Source: CAZTDD01 sp964612675 (GTDB lineage: Bacteria > Hinthialibacterota > Hinthialibacteria > Hinthialibacterales > JAKPRU01). Taken from it: a stretch of DNA of 25,401 bases. The notes beneath the pieces were generated by a model. It saw only the letters and a program-made list of their open reading frames with translations, was not told the origin of the DNA and did not search any database. The stretch covers positions 1-25,401 of the forward strand of contig CAZTDD010000105.1 in the NCBI GenBank assembly GCA_964612675.1, written 5' to 3'. Positions 1 through 9,400 of this stretch are shown one piece after another. Position numbers and translations under genes: made by a program. The number at the start of each line of letters is the position of its first letter. Within the stretch, counting starts at the first letter, position 1.

Positions 1-1112
1 GCGCGTTCAAGCACAGCTTCTTTTATAATGTTTTCCCACCGATCGGCAATTGTCTTGACGCTAAATCGTTGAACGACATCTCCAGCTCGCTCAGCGAAGG
101 TATCGCGAAGATAGGAATCTCCCATTAGCCTCTCCATTGCGGATTTCAGTGCTTGGCGATCCCCATCAGGAACCAGCAGGCCATCGGTCTCGTGCCGGAT
201 AATGGTTCGCGGACCGACCGGACAATCAAAGCTTATCGCGGGTACGCCGTGAGCCATGGCCTCTGCGAGGGCGTTTGGAAATCCCTCGAAACGAGAAGTC
301 AGGACATATAGGTCCGCGTGCCGGACGATCTCGGTAGGGTTTTTGACCGCTCCGGGCAGAATGACCCGGTCCTGAAGGTTTTTTGTTTCCAGGAAATGCT
401 GGAGGCCCGGCCGCGATGGTCCATCACCGAGAATCGTCAATTGCCAAGTCGGATGAGAGTGCGCCAGGTCCGCAAATACCTCCAGCAGCAATTCGTATCT
501 CTTTTCGGGAGCCAACCGACCGACGGTAACCACATTGTTTTCTTTTTTGAATACTTCGGGGCGGTTTGTGGTCGCCTCGGAATCGGGAGGCAGTACCGGA
601 TTGTGGACAACAGCCGTATCCCAGCGCGGCCAATGCGACTGGGCCCAGGGTAGTAAGTCCTCGGATTGAATAACGACTTTGTCGGCACGGGGATAGTGCA
701 GCCTGCGTCGGAGATTCCACCTCCAGCTGACACGGCACAAACGCGGATCGGTTCGTTCCGAAACAATGACCGGTATGTTTTTCTGCGAGAGTGCCATCAA
801 TACTAGTATGTTGTTCACGGTGATGAAACTGATTACGACCTCCGGTTCCGTGGCCAGGATGGACGTTCGCAGAACGCTGTTACGGTATGTTTGGCATCTC
901 CAATCGAACCAGCGGCAATCCATATTGGAATCCGGATGTGCATAGGCGCGTTGAACCGAATCGGGCAACCGGTAAAAGTCGGGTGTGTCGGAATGTCTTG
1001 TCAGGAGCGTAATTTCGTGACCACGTTTATCCAGCATACTCGCCAAGGTAGCCATGCTGCGTTCCGAGCCACCGCACGCCAACGACTCAATAATGCATGT
1101 GATTTTCATCAT
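1..1112 (-). CDS. GT4-family glycosyltransferase (3' end outside window)
   Basis: The frame is open from an ATG pair (1112 or 1109) to the window edge, giving about 370 residues of a family that is usually 360-390 long, so only a short tail should be missing. The N-terminus reads MKITCIIESLACGGSER, the glycine-rich GGxER loop of GT-B glycosyltransferases. The second half has VTVGRLAPEKRYELLLEVF and LTILGDGPSRPGL. Near the end is the GT4 donor-site block EGFPNALAEAMAHGVPAISF, with its two glutamates in the usual ExxxxxxxE spacing. Such enzymes use a nucleotide-activated sugar at the cytoplasmic face of the inner membrane. It is the last visible gene of the polysaccharide operon and starts 103 bases after the methyltransferase gene. 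No convincing ribosome-binding site precedes either ATG. The sugar and linkage cannot be deduced. Confidence 0.9.
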   Translation of the reverse strand, partial: MMKITCIIESLACGGSERSMATLASMLDKRGHEITLLTRHSDTPDFYRLPDSVQRAYAHPDSNMDCRWFDWRCQTYRNSVLRTSILATEPEVVISFITVNNILVLMALSQKNIPVIVSERTDPRLCRVSWRWNLRRRLHYPRADKVVIQSEDLLPWAQSHWPRWDTAVVHNPVLPPDSEATTNRPEVFKKENNVVTVGRLAPEKRYELLLEVFADLAHSHPTWQLTILGDGPSRPGLQHFLETKNLQDRVILPGAVKNPTEIVRHADLYVLTSRFEGFPNALAEAMAHGVPAISFDCPVGPRTIIRHETDGLLVPDGDRQALKSAMERLMGDSYLRDTFAERAGDVVQRFSVKTIADRWENIIKEAVLER

Positions 1113-1214
1113 GCCGGTTCGGCCACGCACGCGAACGACCAAAAACACTCGCCCACGGCTCGTACAAGAGGAGTTTCCCGTGCTGGCGGAAGAAGTGGAA
1201 AACGGACCGGTTCC

Positions 1215-2039
1215 TTAACTCTCCGATTTTCTTCCGCATACTATAGCGTAAGGCGCGAGGGGCGCAAAGCCACGAAAGCAATGCGTTCGGTGCAACACGC
1301 GACCAATCCGCATCTTGACTTGGCGGATTCCGGGCAACAAAACTCTGGCGACGCGGGGCCATCGCGGTTGGATTTCCCACGCGACGATATTCAGACTGAA
1401 CAAGCCGGCGTGATATGCATGGACTGAGGTCATATGGAGGTTTTCCACGTACACTCGGCGCAGTCGGCGCCGCGTAATCACGCAGTGTTTTGCCAGCAGA
1501 TCCGGTTGCCAGATCCAGGACATGAGGCCATGAATAGACGCCAGATTTGGGATTTCCGTGAAAAGGAATCCCCCGGGTTTTACGAAACGAAGCATGGAAC
1601 CGAGTACATGCTCTAAGTTGTCGAAATGCTCCACGACGCCAAGCGAAAAAACAAAGTCGAATTGCCCGATATTTGCACTGTCCTCATCGAAAAGGTCGCA
1701 GCAATAAACCTGCCCGTCGATGTTTTCCGCTTCAAGTGACTCGCGAGCCAGGCGGCATCCTTCCGGTGAGTAATCCATCCCCGCGATCCGAACAGAGTAT
1801 GTTCCGGCCAAATAGGAGAGCCATTTCGAGTTGCCGCAGCCGATCTCCAAAATGCTGGACGGGTTTGCCCGCTGTATTTCACGCTGCAAGGCCCAGTCGA
1901 TTGTCAGGTCCTCGTAGGAGTAAGGGTGCCACGAGAATGGACTGCTGCTTTGGCGCACGCCTTTATAGATTGCGTCCCAATGCTCTACGCCCGCGAGGTC
2001 AGTTGACTGATTGTGCATTCTTGATTCGTCTTGCGACAT
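1215..2039 (-). CDS. Class I SAM-dependent methyltransferase
   Basis: The 274-residue product has the Rossmann-type methyltransferase signature: motif I ILEIGCGNS at about residues 63-71, an acidic post-II region (GMDYSPEGC, about 87-95), FSLGVVEHFD at 131-140 and VKPGG at 153-157. Methyl transfer to a sugar or glycan end is the natural role next to glycosyltransferases and an ABC exporter; O-antigen chains exported by Wzm/Wzt systems are often capped by methylation. That role is inferred from context. The frame is open up to 2093. I chose the ATG at 2039 because AAGGG lies 9 bases upstream; 2045 and 2018 are alternatives. With the chosen start the gene overlaps the end of the upstream glycosyltransferase by 41 bases, suggesting translational coupling. 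Substrate unknown. Confidence 0.85.
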   Translation of the reverse strand: MSQDESRMHNQSTDLAGVEHWDAIYKGVRQSSSPFSWHPYSYEDLTIDWALQREIQRANPSSILEIGCGNSKWLSYLAGTYSVRIAGMDYSPEGCRLARESLEAENIDGQVYCCDLFDEDSANIGQFDFVFSLGVVEHFDNLEHVLGSMLRFVKPGGFLFTEIPNLASIHGLMSWIWQPDLLAKHCVITRRRLRRVYVENLHMTSVHAYHAGLFSLNIVAWEIQPRWPRVARVLLPGIRQVKMRIGRVLHRTHCFRGFAPLAPYAIVCGRKSES

Positions 2040-3192
2040 ATCCATGAGCCCTTTGCGAGATCCGGCGAAGAAATCGTATCGGCGACAAAACAAGCCGTCG
2101 TATTGGACCGAAAGTACGTTGTTGTCTTAGAATCTCTACTGCGTTCGACCGACTATTGGAGCGCGCATCATCCGCAGTAAAATGGGCGGAAACGATGTCT
2201 GTCAGTTTGTCCCAAACCCGGTCGGGTGTATAGTCCGCCAACCATCGTTTATGCCCCGCCAAAGCGATACGTCTCTGTTCTTCCGGATGTTCCAAATAAT
2301 AGCGGGTCAGTTCGATGCATTCCTCTATGTTGTTAAACCCGACCACTTCCTGGTTCACCTTGAATAGACCGTCGAGATGCGACTTGTTATCGCAGATTTG
2401 CATTATTCCGTATGCGGGAAGATCGTATGTCCGGAAATTGATCGGACCGGTGGAATTGTGGATATTCCAGCCGATTTGAGCCCGCCGCAACACATCTCGG
2501 ACGGTTTCATCATCGACAAATCCTCTCGGCCACCCTGCTCCGGCTATGTATGCTTCTGGGAATGACTCTGCAAGAGCGTCGAGGCGATCGTTTCGCCAAG
2601 GGCTCCTTCCGCAAAACAGCGCTATGGGAATGTCACGGGTTGAAATATCCAGTAGTGCGTTTTCATCGAGGTCTTTCATATCTTCCACAAAGACCGTCGA
2701 ACCCAACGGCCAGAAATAAACGTGGGGGAGTCCCCAGCTTTTGTACATATCGAGACACGCCACGTTATTCACCAAATGCAGGTTATAGGCCCCTGCGACG
2801 GGTCGCGTGAGAATAGAGGTGCTCTCCGGGTCGTCTCCTGCCGTGTACACTTTGAACACTGGCAGACAACGAACGAAATCCGGATGCAAGTTCGCGCCAT
2901 TGTAATGAACCAGCACGTCGCGATCTCTCAATTCCTCTTCCATTCGTTCATACATCTCCAGAAGGGGAGGGTGTGCGGTTCGCCATGCAAAATCCAGATC
3001 GGGGAACGGGAGCCACTTCGCATTGTTCAGCTCGGGAGGGGTTAGACAAAATCCTTTTACGTCGAATCCCCGGGCTTGTCGTTTCGCGATGAGACGCTCA
3101 TTCCATTTGCGCCAGTGGTCATTTGCCGCGCTGTAAGCCCATAGGTATCGCAACTGATGGGCGGTTTGAGACGATGAAGTCGATGAATTCAT
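1999..3192 (-). CDS. CgeB-like glycosyltransferase
   Basis: The 397-residue product has the C-terminal pattern of the CgeB/Glyco_trans_1_2 glycosyltransferase family: INFRTYDLPAYGIMQICD (about 251-268), then LFKVNQEVVGFNNIEECIEL and YYLEHPEEQRRIALAGHKRW (298-317). The N-terminal half (LRYLWAYSAANDHWRKWN) is less typical but fits the first GT-B domain. A basic tail (residues 364-391) could bind the membrane surface. The frame stays open upstream to 3711, but that stretch lies inside the exporter ATPase gene and looks like a shadow, so the ATG at 3192 is preferred; no strong ribosome-binding site precedes it. A 196-base gap separates it from the ATPase gene. It probably adds a sugar to the exported polysaccharide; donor and acceptor are unknown. 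Confidence 0.85.
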   Translation of the reverse strand: MNSSTSSSQTAHQLRYLWAYSAANDHWRKWNERLIAKRQARGFDVKGFCLTPPELNNAKWLPFPDLDFAWRTAHPPLLEMYERMEEELRDRDVLVHYNGANLHPDFVRCLPVFKVYTAGDDPESTSILTRPVAGAYNLHLVNNVACLDMYKSWGLPHVYFWPLGSTVFVEDMKDLDENALLDISTRDIPIALFCGRSPWRNDRLDALAESFPEAYIAGAGWPRGFVDDETVRDVLRRAQIGWNIHNSTGPINFRTYDLPAYGIMQICDNKSHLDGLFKVNQEVVGFNNIEECIELTRYYLEHPEEQRRIALAGHKRWLADYTPDRVWDKLTDIVSAHFTADDARSNSRSNAVEILRQQRTFGPIRRLVLSPIRFLRRISQRAHGYVARRIKNAQSVN

Positions 3193-3388
3193 GATCGTAG
3201 ATGCTACAACTCGAATAACAGTTTTCTCAAGTCTGGAACGTTTCTTCTGGTTTCCTCTTGTGCCTGTATCTTTCGTTTCGGTGAAGTATTTAGTATCTAC
3301 ACATTCCGAGAGATCGCAGGATTTGCAGAAGATTGCCGGTGAAGCAGCATGGAATCGGAAAACGTGCGGTATTCTTCCTTCGGTCTCC

Positions 3389-4726
3389 CTATTCCGGACG
3401 ATCGACTGTGGGACTTGATTCTTGGAGCACAGAAGGACTCGGAGAGTCGTCGTCCTCCAGTGGTCTCGTTTTCCAGGCCAGTCTGACTTGCAGTTTCGAC
3501 CGGATCTCTTCGTGCATGTAAGCCCTGTTGACAGTCGATGTCCTTTCAACGGAAAGAGGGATAGTGAGTCCCGGCCCTGTGCACATCCGGACGTTGAAAA
3601 TTGTGCCATGGATTCGCAGAGTATATTCGCGTGGGGCCAGCAGATCGGGCGGTATCTCGGCAACAGAGACATATCGACCCGGTTCGGTTGTGGGGATGAC
3701 GTCCGCGTCATCGTCGTGAAACGAGCGGATCAGAATATTGAAGTCTTCATCGCACACGTCGAATAGAACACGAAGTCCTCTTGTACGCTCAAATACTTCG
3801 TAGGCGATCTCGATGAGCGTAGGTTGTCCGTTTACGACTGTTGTGGTCTCAACGCCTCCCTGGCGGATTCGAACATCGAGCAGTCGGAATGCCGGATCCG
3901 GGGGCAGCGCCGCGATCATTTGCCGTATCTGGCTGATCCCCTTGTGTTGTGGTGTGTCCGATAAGTAGTGGGCTATTGTGTCCGTGGGCGGTCCGATCTC
4001 GCGGATCCGTCCACTCGCCAACCAAATGACCTTCGAGCATACTCGGTTGACGACTGCCATGTTGTGACTGACGAGTAGGACGGTTCGTCCGACGCTGGTT
4101 ACATCGCGCATTTTCCCGAGACATTTCTTTTGAAATGCACTATCCCCGACTGCCAGGACCTCATCGACCACAAGGATCTCCGGCTCCAGATGCGCTGCGA
4201 CAGCGAAAGCCAAGCGAACCCACATACCGCTCGAATAGCGCTTAACGGGCGTATCGAGAAACCTCTCCACGCCGGCGAAGGAGACAATCTCGTCGAATTT
4301 GCTCTCAATCTCCGTCTTCTTCATTCCCAACACTGACCCGTTGAAGTAGACATTCTCACGGCCGGTGAGTTCAGGGTGAAAACCGGTGCCTACTTCCAGC
4401 AGAGAACCGACTCGTCCATAGACTTCGATTCGGCCTTCTGTTGGTGCGGTAATACGCGAGAGAATCTTCAGCAGCGTACTCTTGCCTGCGCCGTTCAGTC
4501 CAATAATCCCGATCGCTTCGCCTTTTTCTATGTCAAAGGTGACATCTCTCAGCGCCCAAAAGGAGTCTCTCTGCGACATCTTTCGCCCTGAGAGCTGTCC
4601 CAGCCGCTCAATGGGTGCTTTGACAATGTGATATAAGGCGTCTCGGAAAGTGTAGTAACGCTCCTGCTGTGCGCCAATACGATAACGTTTTCCAATTCCC
4701 TCGACACGGACCGCGAGATTGCTCAT
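3389..4726 (-). CDS. wzt: Polysaccharide ABC exporter ATPase with C-terminal Wzt-type domain
   Basis: The 445-residue product is the nucleotide-binding subunit of a polysaccharide ABC exporter. Visible motifs are Walker A GLNGAGKS (76-83), signature YSSGM (164-168), Walker B ILVVDE (184-189) and the switch histidine H221. YGRVGSLLEVGTGFHPELTG (103-122) is typical of the Wzt/TagH branch. Residues from about 275 to 400 form a beta-rich extension matching the Wzt C-terminal domain, which in O-antigen systems recognises the modified end of the glycan. The last 25 residues are acidic and Ser/Pro-rich, probably disordered. GAGG stands 8 bases before the ATG at 4726, which decides this start over the ATG at 4741. 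It pairs with the permease gene 197 bases upstream. The extension suggests the glycan is finished and capped before export. Confidence 0.93.
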   Translation of the reverse strand: MSNLAVRVEGIGKRYRIGAQQERYYTFRDALYHIVKAPIERLGQLSGRKMSQRDSFWALRDVTFDIEKGEAIGIIGLNGAGKSTLLKILSRITAPTEGRIEVYGRVGSLLEVGTGFHPELTGRENVYFNGSVLGMKKTEIESKFDEIVSFAGVERFLDTPVKRYSSGMWVRLAFAVAAHLEPEILVVDEVLAVGDSAFQKKCLGKMRDVTSVGRTVLLVSHNMAVVNRVCSKVIWLASGRIREIGPPTDTIAHYLSDTPQHKGISQIRQMIAALPPDPAFRLLDVRIRQGGVETTTVVNGQPTLIEIAYEVFERTRGLRVLFDVCDEDFNILIRSFHDDDADVIPTTEPGRYVSVAEIPPDLLAPREYTLRIHGTIFNVRMCTGPGLTIPLSVERTSTVNRAYMHEEIRSKLQVRLAWKTRPLEDDDSPSPSVLQESSPTVDRPE

Positions 4727-4923
4727 AGGATATCCTCGCATATCAATTCATGAGGCTCTCATCTCCCAGAAACAGATCGTACCGTTTAATCCTTCGATCG
4801 AGAAGACAAAACCTCGAAACCCTGTGAAGCTGTGCTCTGACATTTATCCCACGCAGTGGACACGGGCGATACAAACAACTCGCCAGTCATTGACTCGTCT
4901 GGAAGCGACAAGATTCTCCAGAA

Positions 4924-5769
4924 TTAGATCAAATCGGCAAAGAAGCGTTCCGTGCGGCGGAAATACAGCAGTCCCAAAGAAAGAATGACGATACCGGATA
5001 CGGCGCTCATCGAAACGATCGGCCAAGGATTGATATCTGTTCCCAGGAGTGCCCATCGAAACCCTTCTATCGCTCCAGTCATGGGGTTGATTCCATAAAA
5101 CACGCGCCATTTTTCGGGCACGATGCTGGCGGGATAGACAACCGGACTGGCAAACATCCAAAACTGAGTCAGAAAGGGAACAACATAGCGGAAGTCCCGA
5201 TATTTCACGTTGAGAGCAGCAAGCCAGATCCCGACGCCGGAGGCGGCGACGATGGTCAGCAGCACCATCAGAGGGGCGGCCCATACGTTCGATGACAAAC
5301 TCGTGTCGTAATAGGGGAACAAGATCAATAACAAGGTGGAAGCAATCATGAAATCGACTAAACACGCCAACACCGGCGCTATGGGCACGGCGATTCTGGG
5401 AAAATAGATTTTGGTGACCAGACTTGTATTTGAAATCAGGCTGTTCGATGAGAAATGCATCGACTGAGCGAAGAAGGTCCATGGTAACAGGGCGGCGTAC
5501 GAAAAGACCGGGTACGGGATTCCGTCGGAGGGGATCTTCGCGAGTCTTCCGAAGAATAGAGTAAAGATGACCATGTTGAAGAATGGCTGGATAATGGCCC
5601 ACGCCGCTCCCATGACGGTCTGTTTATACCTTACCTTGATTTCCCGCCAAACCAGAAAATAGAAGAGTTCTCGATACTGCCACAGTTCAGCCCAGTCGAT
5701 CTGAAGGAATCGCGTCGGGGGCTGAATCACCACAAGTGGTTTTTCTGCGGGAGTGTCTTTGATACTCAT
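4924..5769 (-). CDS. wzm: Polysaccharide ABC exporter permease (ABC-2 type)
   Basis: The 281-residue integral membrane protein belongs to the Wzm/TagG ABC-2 permease family. Its cytoplasmic N-terminus contains YFLVWREIKVRYKQTVMGAA, the family's conserved pre-membrane segment. This is followed by about six hydrophobic stretches (near 52-73, 86-104, 126-150, 164-186, 197-217 and 249-270), the YFPR motif at 122-125 and NPMTGAIEGFRWALLG near residues 228-243. It would form the channel that moves lipid-linked polysaccharide across the inner membrane, powered by the adjacent Wzt-type ATPase. It is the first gene of the minus-strand operon. AGGAG lies 14 bases before the ATG, somewhat far. A gap of 197 bases to the ATPase start is wider than usual for this pair, and I see nothing coding in it. 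Confidence 0.93.
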   Translation of the reverse strand: MSIKDTPAEKPLVVIQPPTRFLQIDWAELWQYRELFYFLVWREIKVRYKQTVMGAAWAIIQPFFNMVIFTLFFGRLAKIPSDGIPYPVFSYAALLPWTFFAQSMHFSSNSLISNTSLVTKIYFPRIAVPIAPVLACLVDFMIASTLLLILFPYYDTSLSSNVWAAPLMVLLTIVAASGVGIWLAALNVKYRDFRYVVPFLTQFWMFASPVVYPASIVPEKWRVFYGINPMTGAIEGFRWALLGTDINPWPIVSMSAVSGIVILSLGLLYFRRTERFFADLI

Positions 5770-6440
5770 CGTTGATCTGAAGTCTCCTGATTATGCCGTT
5801 TCTCGTCTGTTCAGACGGCGCCAGCCAGATCCATCCTCGGTTTCTCCTGCCTGTTATTTGCGCCCAACGGGGCCTTTTCGACGCGATTGGGTACAACGAT
5901 CCAGCATGCCAGCGTAGTCTTCGTCTCGGCGTTTTTCTTTGGATTTACGGGAGAACCCGGATTTTAATTGAGAACCTTGGCGACCGGTCTCTTAAGGAGT
6001 GGTTCTTCCCCTCCCATCCATCGTATTCCAAGCGAAGCCCCTGACAAAGAGTTGAACCCTTCCTTGAATCGACCATCGACGCATTTTACACCATTCTCTA
6101 TTCAATGCGACCCTCTGGGCTCCTTCCACCGGTCATTATCAGACAACTTTCAGTTAGAAATCGATGCAAAAATAGAGACCGCAAACGCCGATGGAACGTT
6201 AAGAAAGAAGAACGAAGGACAATGGTCCGATGATCGGGGCCGATCTGGAAGCGCCATCCGATACACGCGGTATTGCCGCGGTATTCGTGCTGAGATCGGT
6301 AGAAACGGTATTCACATGTGTATTCTCTTAGTGAACTTGGCAGGGCATAGACAACTGATTTACCATTGGATGCAGGTGTTGAACCGAAGAAGCTCTCTTG
6401 GTTTGCTGGCAATGATTTAGGAGGTAATGACGACTTTACC
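5770..6440. other. Long non-coding region between divergent genes
   Basis: About 670 bases separate the minus-strand exporter operon from the plus-strand fucose gene. Frames here look non-coding: biased composition and no family resemblance. It should contain promoters for both directions, but I found no convincing -35/-10 pair. CGGTATT occurs three times (6268, 6279 and 6306). A perfect Shine-Dalgarno sequence, AGGAGGT, is at 6419-6425. Confidence 0.6.
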
Positions 6441-9400
6441 ATGGTCTGGTCTGCGATCGCGGTGACAGCTGCGAACCCCCAACAGGCAAAAGCATACGGA
6501 GAAGAGCTCCGGTTTCGCCAACAGGAGGGACTGATCCCGAACGAGACCGTAGTCCTGGCGCTTCCGGATCCGGCCTCCGTTCGTGTCGGAAGCGGCGGCG
6601 CGACTCTTAACGCGCTCGTCTCCATTGTGGAACATCTTTCGGCTCGAAAGGGATATTCTGTCATCGACTTCGAAGCCGTTCGTTCGGAGCGGATTCTGGT
6701 TCTCCACTCGGGTGGAGACAGTCAGCGAATTCCTCACTGTTCCGTTTCCGGCAAAGCATTTTCGTCCTTGCCTCTGGTAAGCGAAGACGGTGAACTGTGG
6801 GCACCGATCGATGCGCTGATAGAGACTTTGTCGACCGTGTGCGCTTCATCGCCCCCCGGATTGTTTGTTGCGAGCAGCGACGTGATGTTGTCGTTGCCTG
6901 AGAGGGAATGGGACTGGTCGCAGCCTGGTGTGACAGGATTGGCGATTCCAGCGAATTTTGATTACGGTCCTCGTCATGGTGTGTATCAGCTGGATCCTCG
7001 AAGTTTGCGAGTGAGAGATTTTCTTCACAAACAGCCTCTTGACTCCCTTCATACGCTTGGCGCCGTCCGGCCGGATCAGACTGTTCTCATTGACAGCGGC
7101 ATCGTTTATTTCTGCAGCGACACTGCGGAGATTTTGCTGAGTTGTCACGTGAAACCACCCTTAGATGCATGCACGTACCTGGGGGTAGACAACGGTGCGG
7201 TTCCAGTCCGATTCGAGTTGTACTCCGATATTCTCCTTTGCATGGCGGAAAACACAGTTCGCGAGGACTATCTGAATTTGCCTACCCCGGATCCACGTCC
7301 GGACACTGTGCGGCGGGCGCGCAATCTGTTATGGGAGATGTTGCGCCCGATTCCTTTCCGTGCGCTTATCGCGGAATCAGGACGGTTCATCCATTTGGGC
7401 ACGACAGATGAATACGTTGCGTTTGTGACCGGCGAGACTTCGAATAGCCGAGACTATGGCTTGACGAAACATGCACGATCGATCATTGAACAAGTCGACA
7501 CAGTAGAACAAGCCGTAGTGGTGAATTCGTTTCTGTCGGATTCCGGCAAAGCCCGGACTGACGCGGTGATCGAAAACTCGGATTTGCGAGGCGAATGGCA
7601 TGTGGGCAGACGGGCGCTATGTGCCGATATTCGTTCTGTTTCCGGACTCCATATTTGTGACGGTACTGTAGTTCAGGAGATTCACCTTCCACCGCAAGAA
7701 GGCGGTTCTGAGAAGTTCGCATTCGTCGTGTTTGGTGTGAAGGATCAGGTTAAGCTTTCGTTCGATCATCCCTCGGCCACGTTCACGAACCGGCCGTGGA
7801 AAGCCCTGTTTGAGCGTTCAGGTATAACACCGGATGAGATTTGGGCAGAAACAAAGACGAAGGATCGTTCGCTTTGGAACGCCAAGCTGTATCCACTTCA
7901 CTGTGATAGTTCCTCAGTGCAAAGCGTCTTATGGCTTCAAGATTCTGAAACACCACCAACGGAATTCATAAGACAGTGGCGCGAGATGCGGCGTGTGTCG
8001 TTGGCTGACTTGCTGTCGTTGGCGGATCCAAAAGAATCGTTTCATTGGCGCCGCCAACTCTCTTTCAATATCGATTTTTTGAGGATCAAATCGAGCCTTA
8101 CGGGGCGGCGGGACAGCTGCCTCTTGCCTTTGTTCGAACGTTGCGTCCGCGAAGGCCGCTGGGAAGTATTAGATGTCCTCGATGAGATTGCCTGTGATGC
8201 TCCTCCCGACATTGCAGGCCGAGCCATGGCAGCCACTGCGGATGTTCTGGCTGCTTTCGCGGGTCCTGAAGCTGGTCTTCGGTCAGGGCCGTCTCGCAAT
8301 CCTTCGTGGCAACAAGCGTTCGACCTTCTGGAGCAAGGGGATGTTCGAAACGCTGTCGCCGCCTTAGGTGAAGAACGTCGATATTGGTTGAAGGATAGAG
8401 ATTTTCTTATGCGTGCCGCGAGGCACTATGAAGGTGCGGCTCAGGTTTTGATTCGGAAATCTGTAGAGACCGCTCCGATTCGCAGGCAGAAATGCACACC
8501 TCCTCCTGTTGGAACTTGGCTGATTGCAGAAACACCCGCTCGAATCGATTTGGCGGGAGGTTGGACCGACACACCTCCGATCACGTATGAACACGGGGGT
8601 CTCGTCGTGAATACGGCAGTCTCTGTCGATGGTCGATCCCCCATCGGTGCTCGGGTCCGTCGCATCGACGAGCCCGTGTTGGTTTTTTGTCAAGGTGATG
8701 CCGGAGACCGCCAGATCTGTGACTCGTTGTCCGACCTGGAGGATTTCGCTCAACCGTTGGCACCTGGAGCGCTTCTGAAAGCGGCGGTTCTGTGTGCAGG
8801 TATCGTCTCTCTTTCCTCGCCGTTGTCGCTGGCCAAGCAGCTCAAAAAACAGGGCGGGGGATATGAGATCCACACGAGGTCGGTTTTGCCAACAGGATCC
8901 GGTTTGGGGACGAGTAGCATTCTGGCCGGGGCGTTGCTGGCTTTGCTCGGGGAGTGTTGTGGATTTCGATACGACCGTTCCTCACTGGTACATGCTGTAC
9001 TCCGCCTTGAGCAAATGCTCACGACAGGAGGGGGCTGGCAGGACCAGGTCGGGGGGCTGTTACCGGGAATTAAGCGTTCCTGGTGTCCAGCACGCGTCCC
9101 TGTCCACGTCGAGACAGAGATCCTGGAATTGAATGACGATTTTCTGTCGAAATTGAACCAGCATATCGTTTTGGTCTATACAGGCCGTGCCCGCCTGGCC
9201 CGGAACTTGCTCCAGGATGTCATACGGCGCTGGTATGCTCGTATGCCTCAAACTGTACAGCTTGCCGATGAGCTGGTCGCGAATGCGGAGCGAATGTGTG
9301 AGGCGTTGACGAACAGCGATCTGGAGACCGTAGGGACTTCGCTTAGCCGGTATTATGAGCAGAAAAAACGAATGGCCGGAGGTGTCGAGCCGGCTGTTGT

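Noticed and set aside
3193..3711. 173-residue N-terminal extension of the CgeB-like glycosyltransferase
   Set aside because: It would cover the end of the exporter ATPase gene, is arginine/serine-rich without family resemblance, and looks like an out-of-frame shadow.
6337..6366. TTGGCA-N18-TTACCA as the fkp promoter
   Set aside because: The -10 matches poorly and the spacing is off; not better than chance.
5968..6420. 150-codon plus-strand frame before the fucose gene
   Set aside because: No family resemblance, no good start or RBS, and an overlapping open frame on the other strand; more likely non-coding.
6366..6440. TTG start adding 25 residues to the fucose enzyme
   Set aside because: The added residues do not resemble the family, TTG is a rare start, and the family-like sequence begins at the ATG at 6441.
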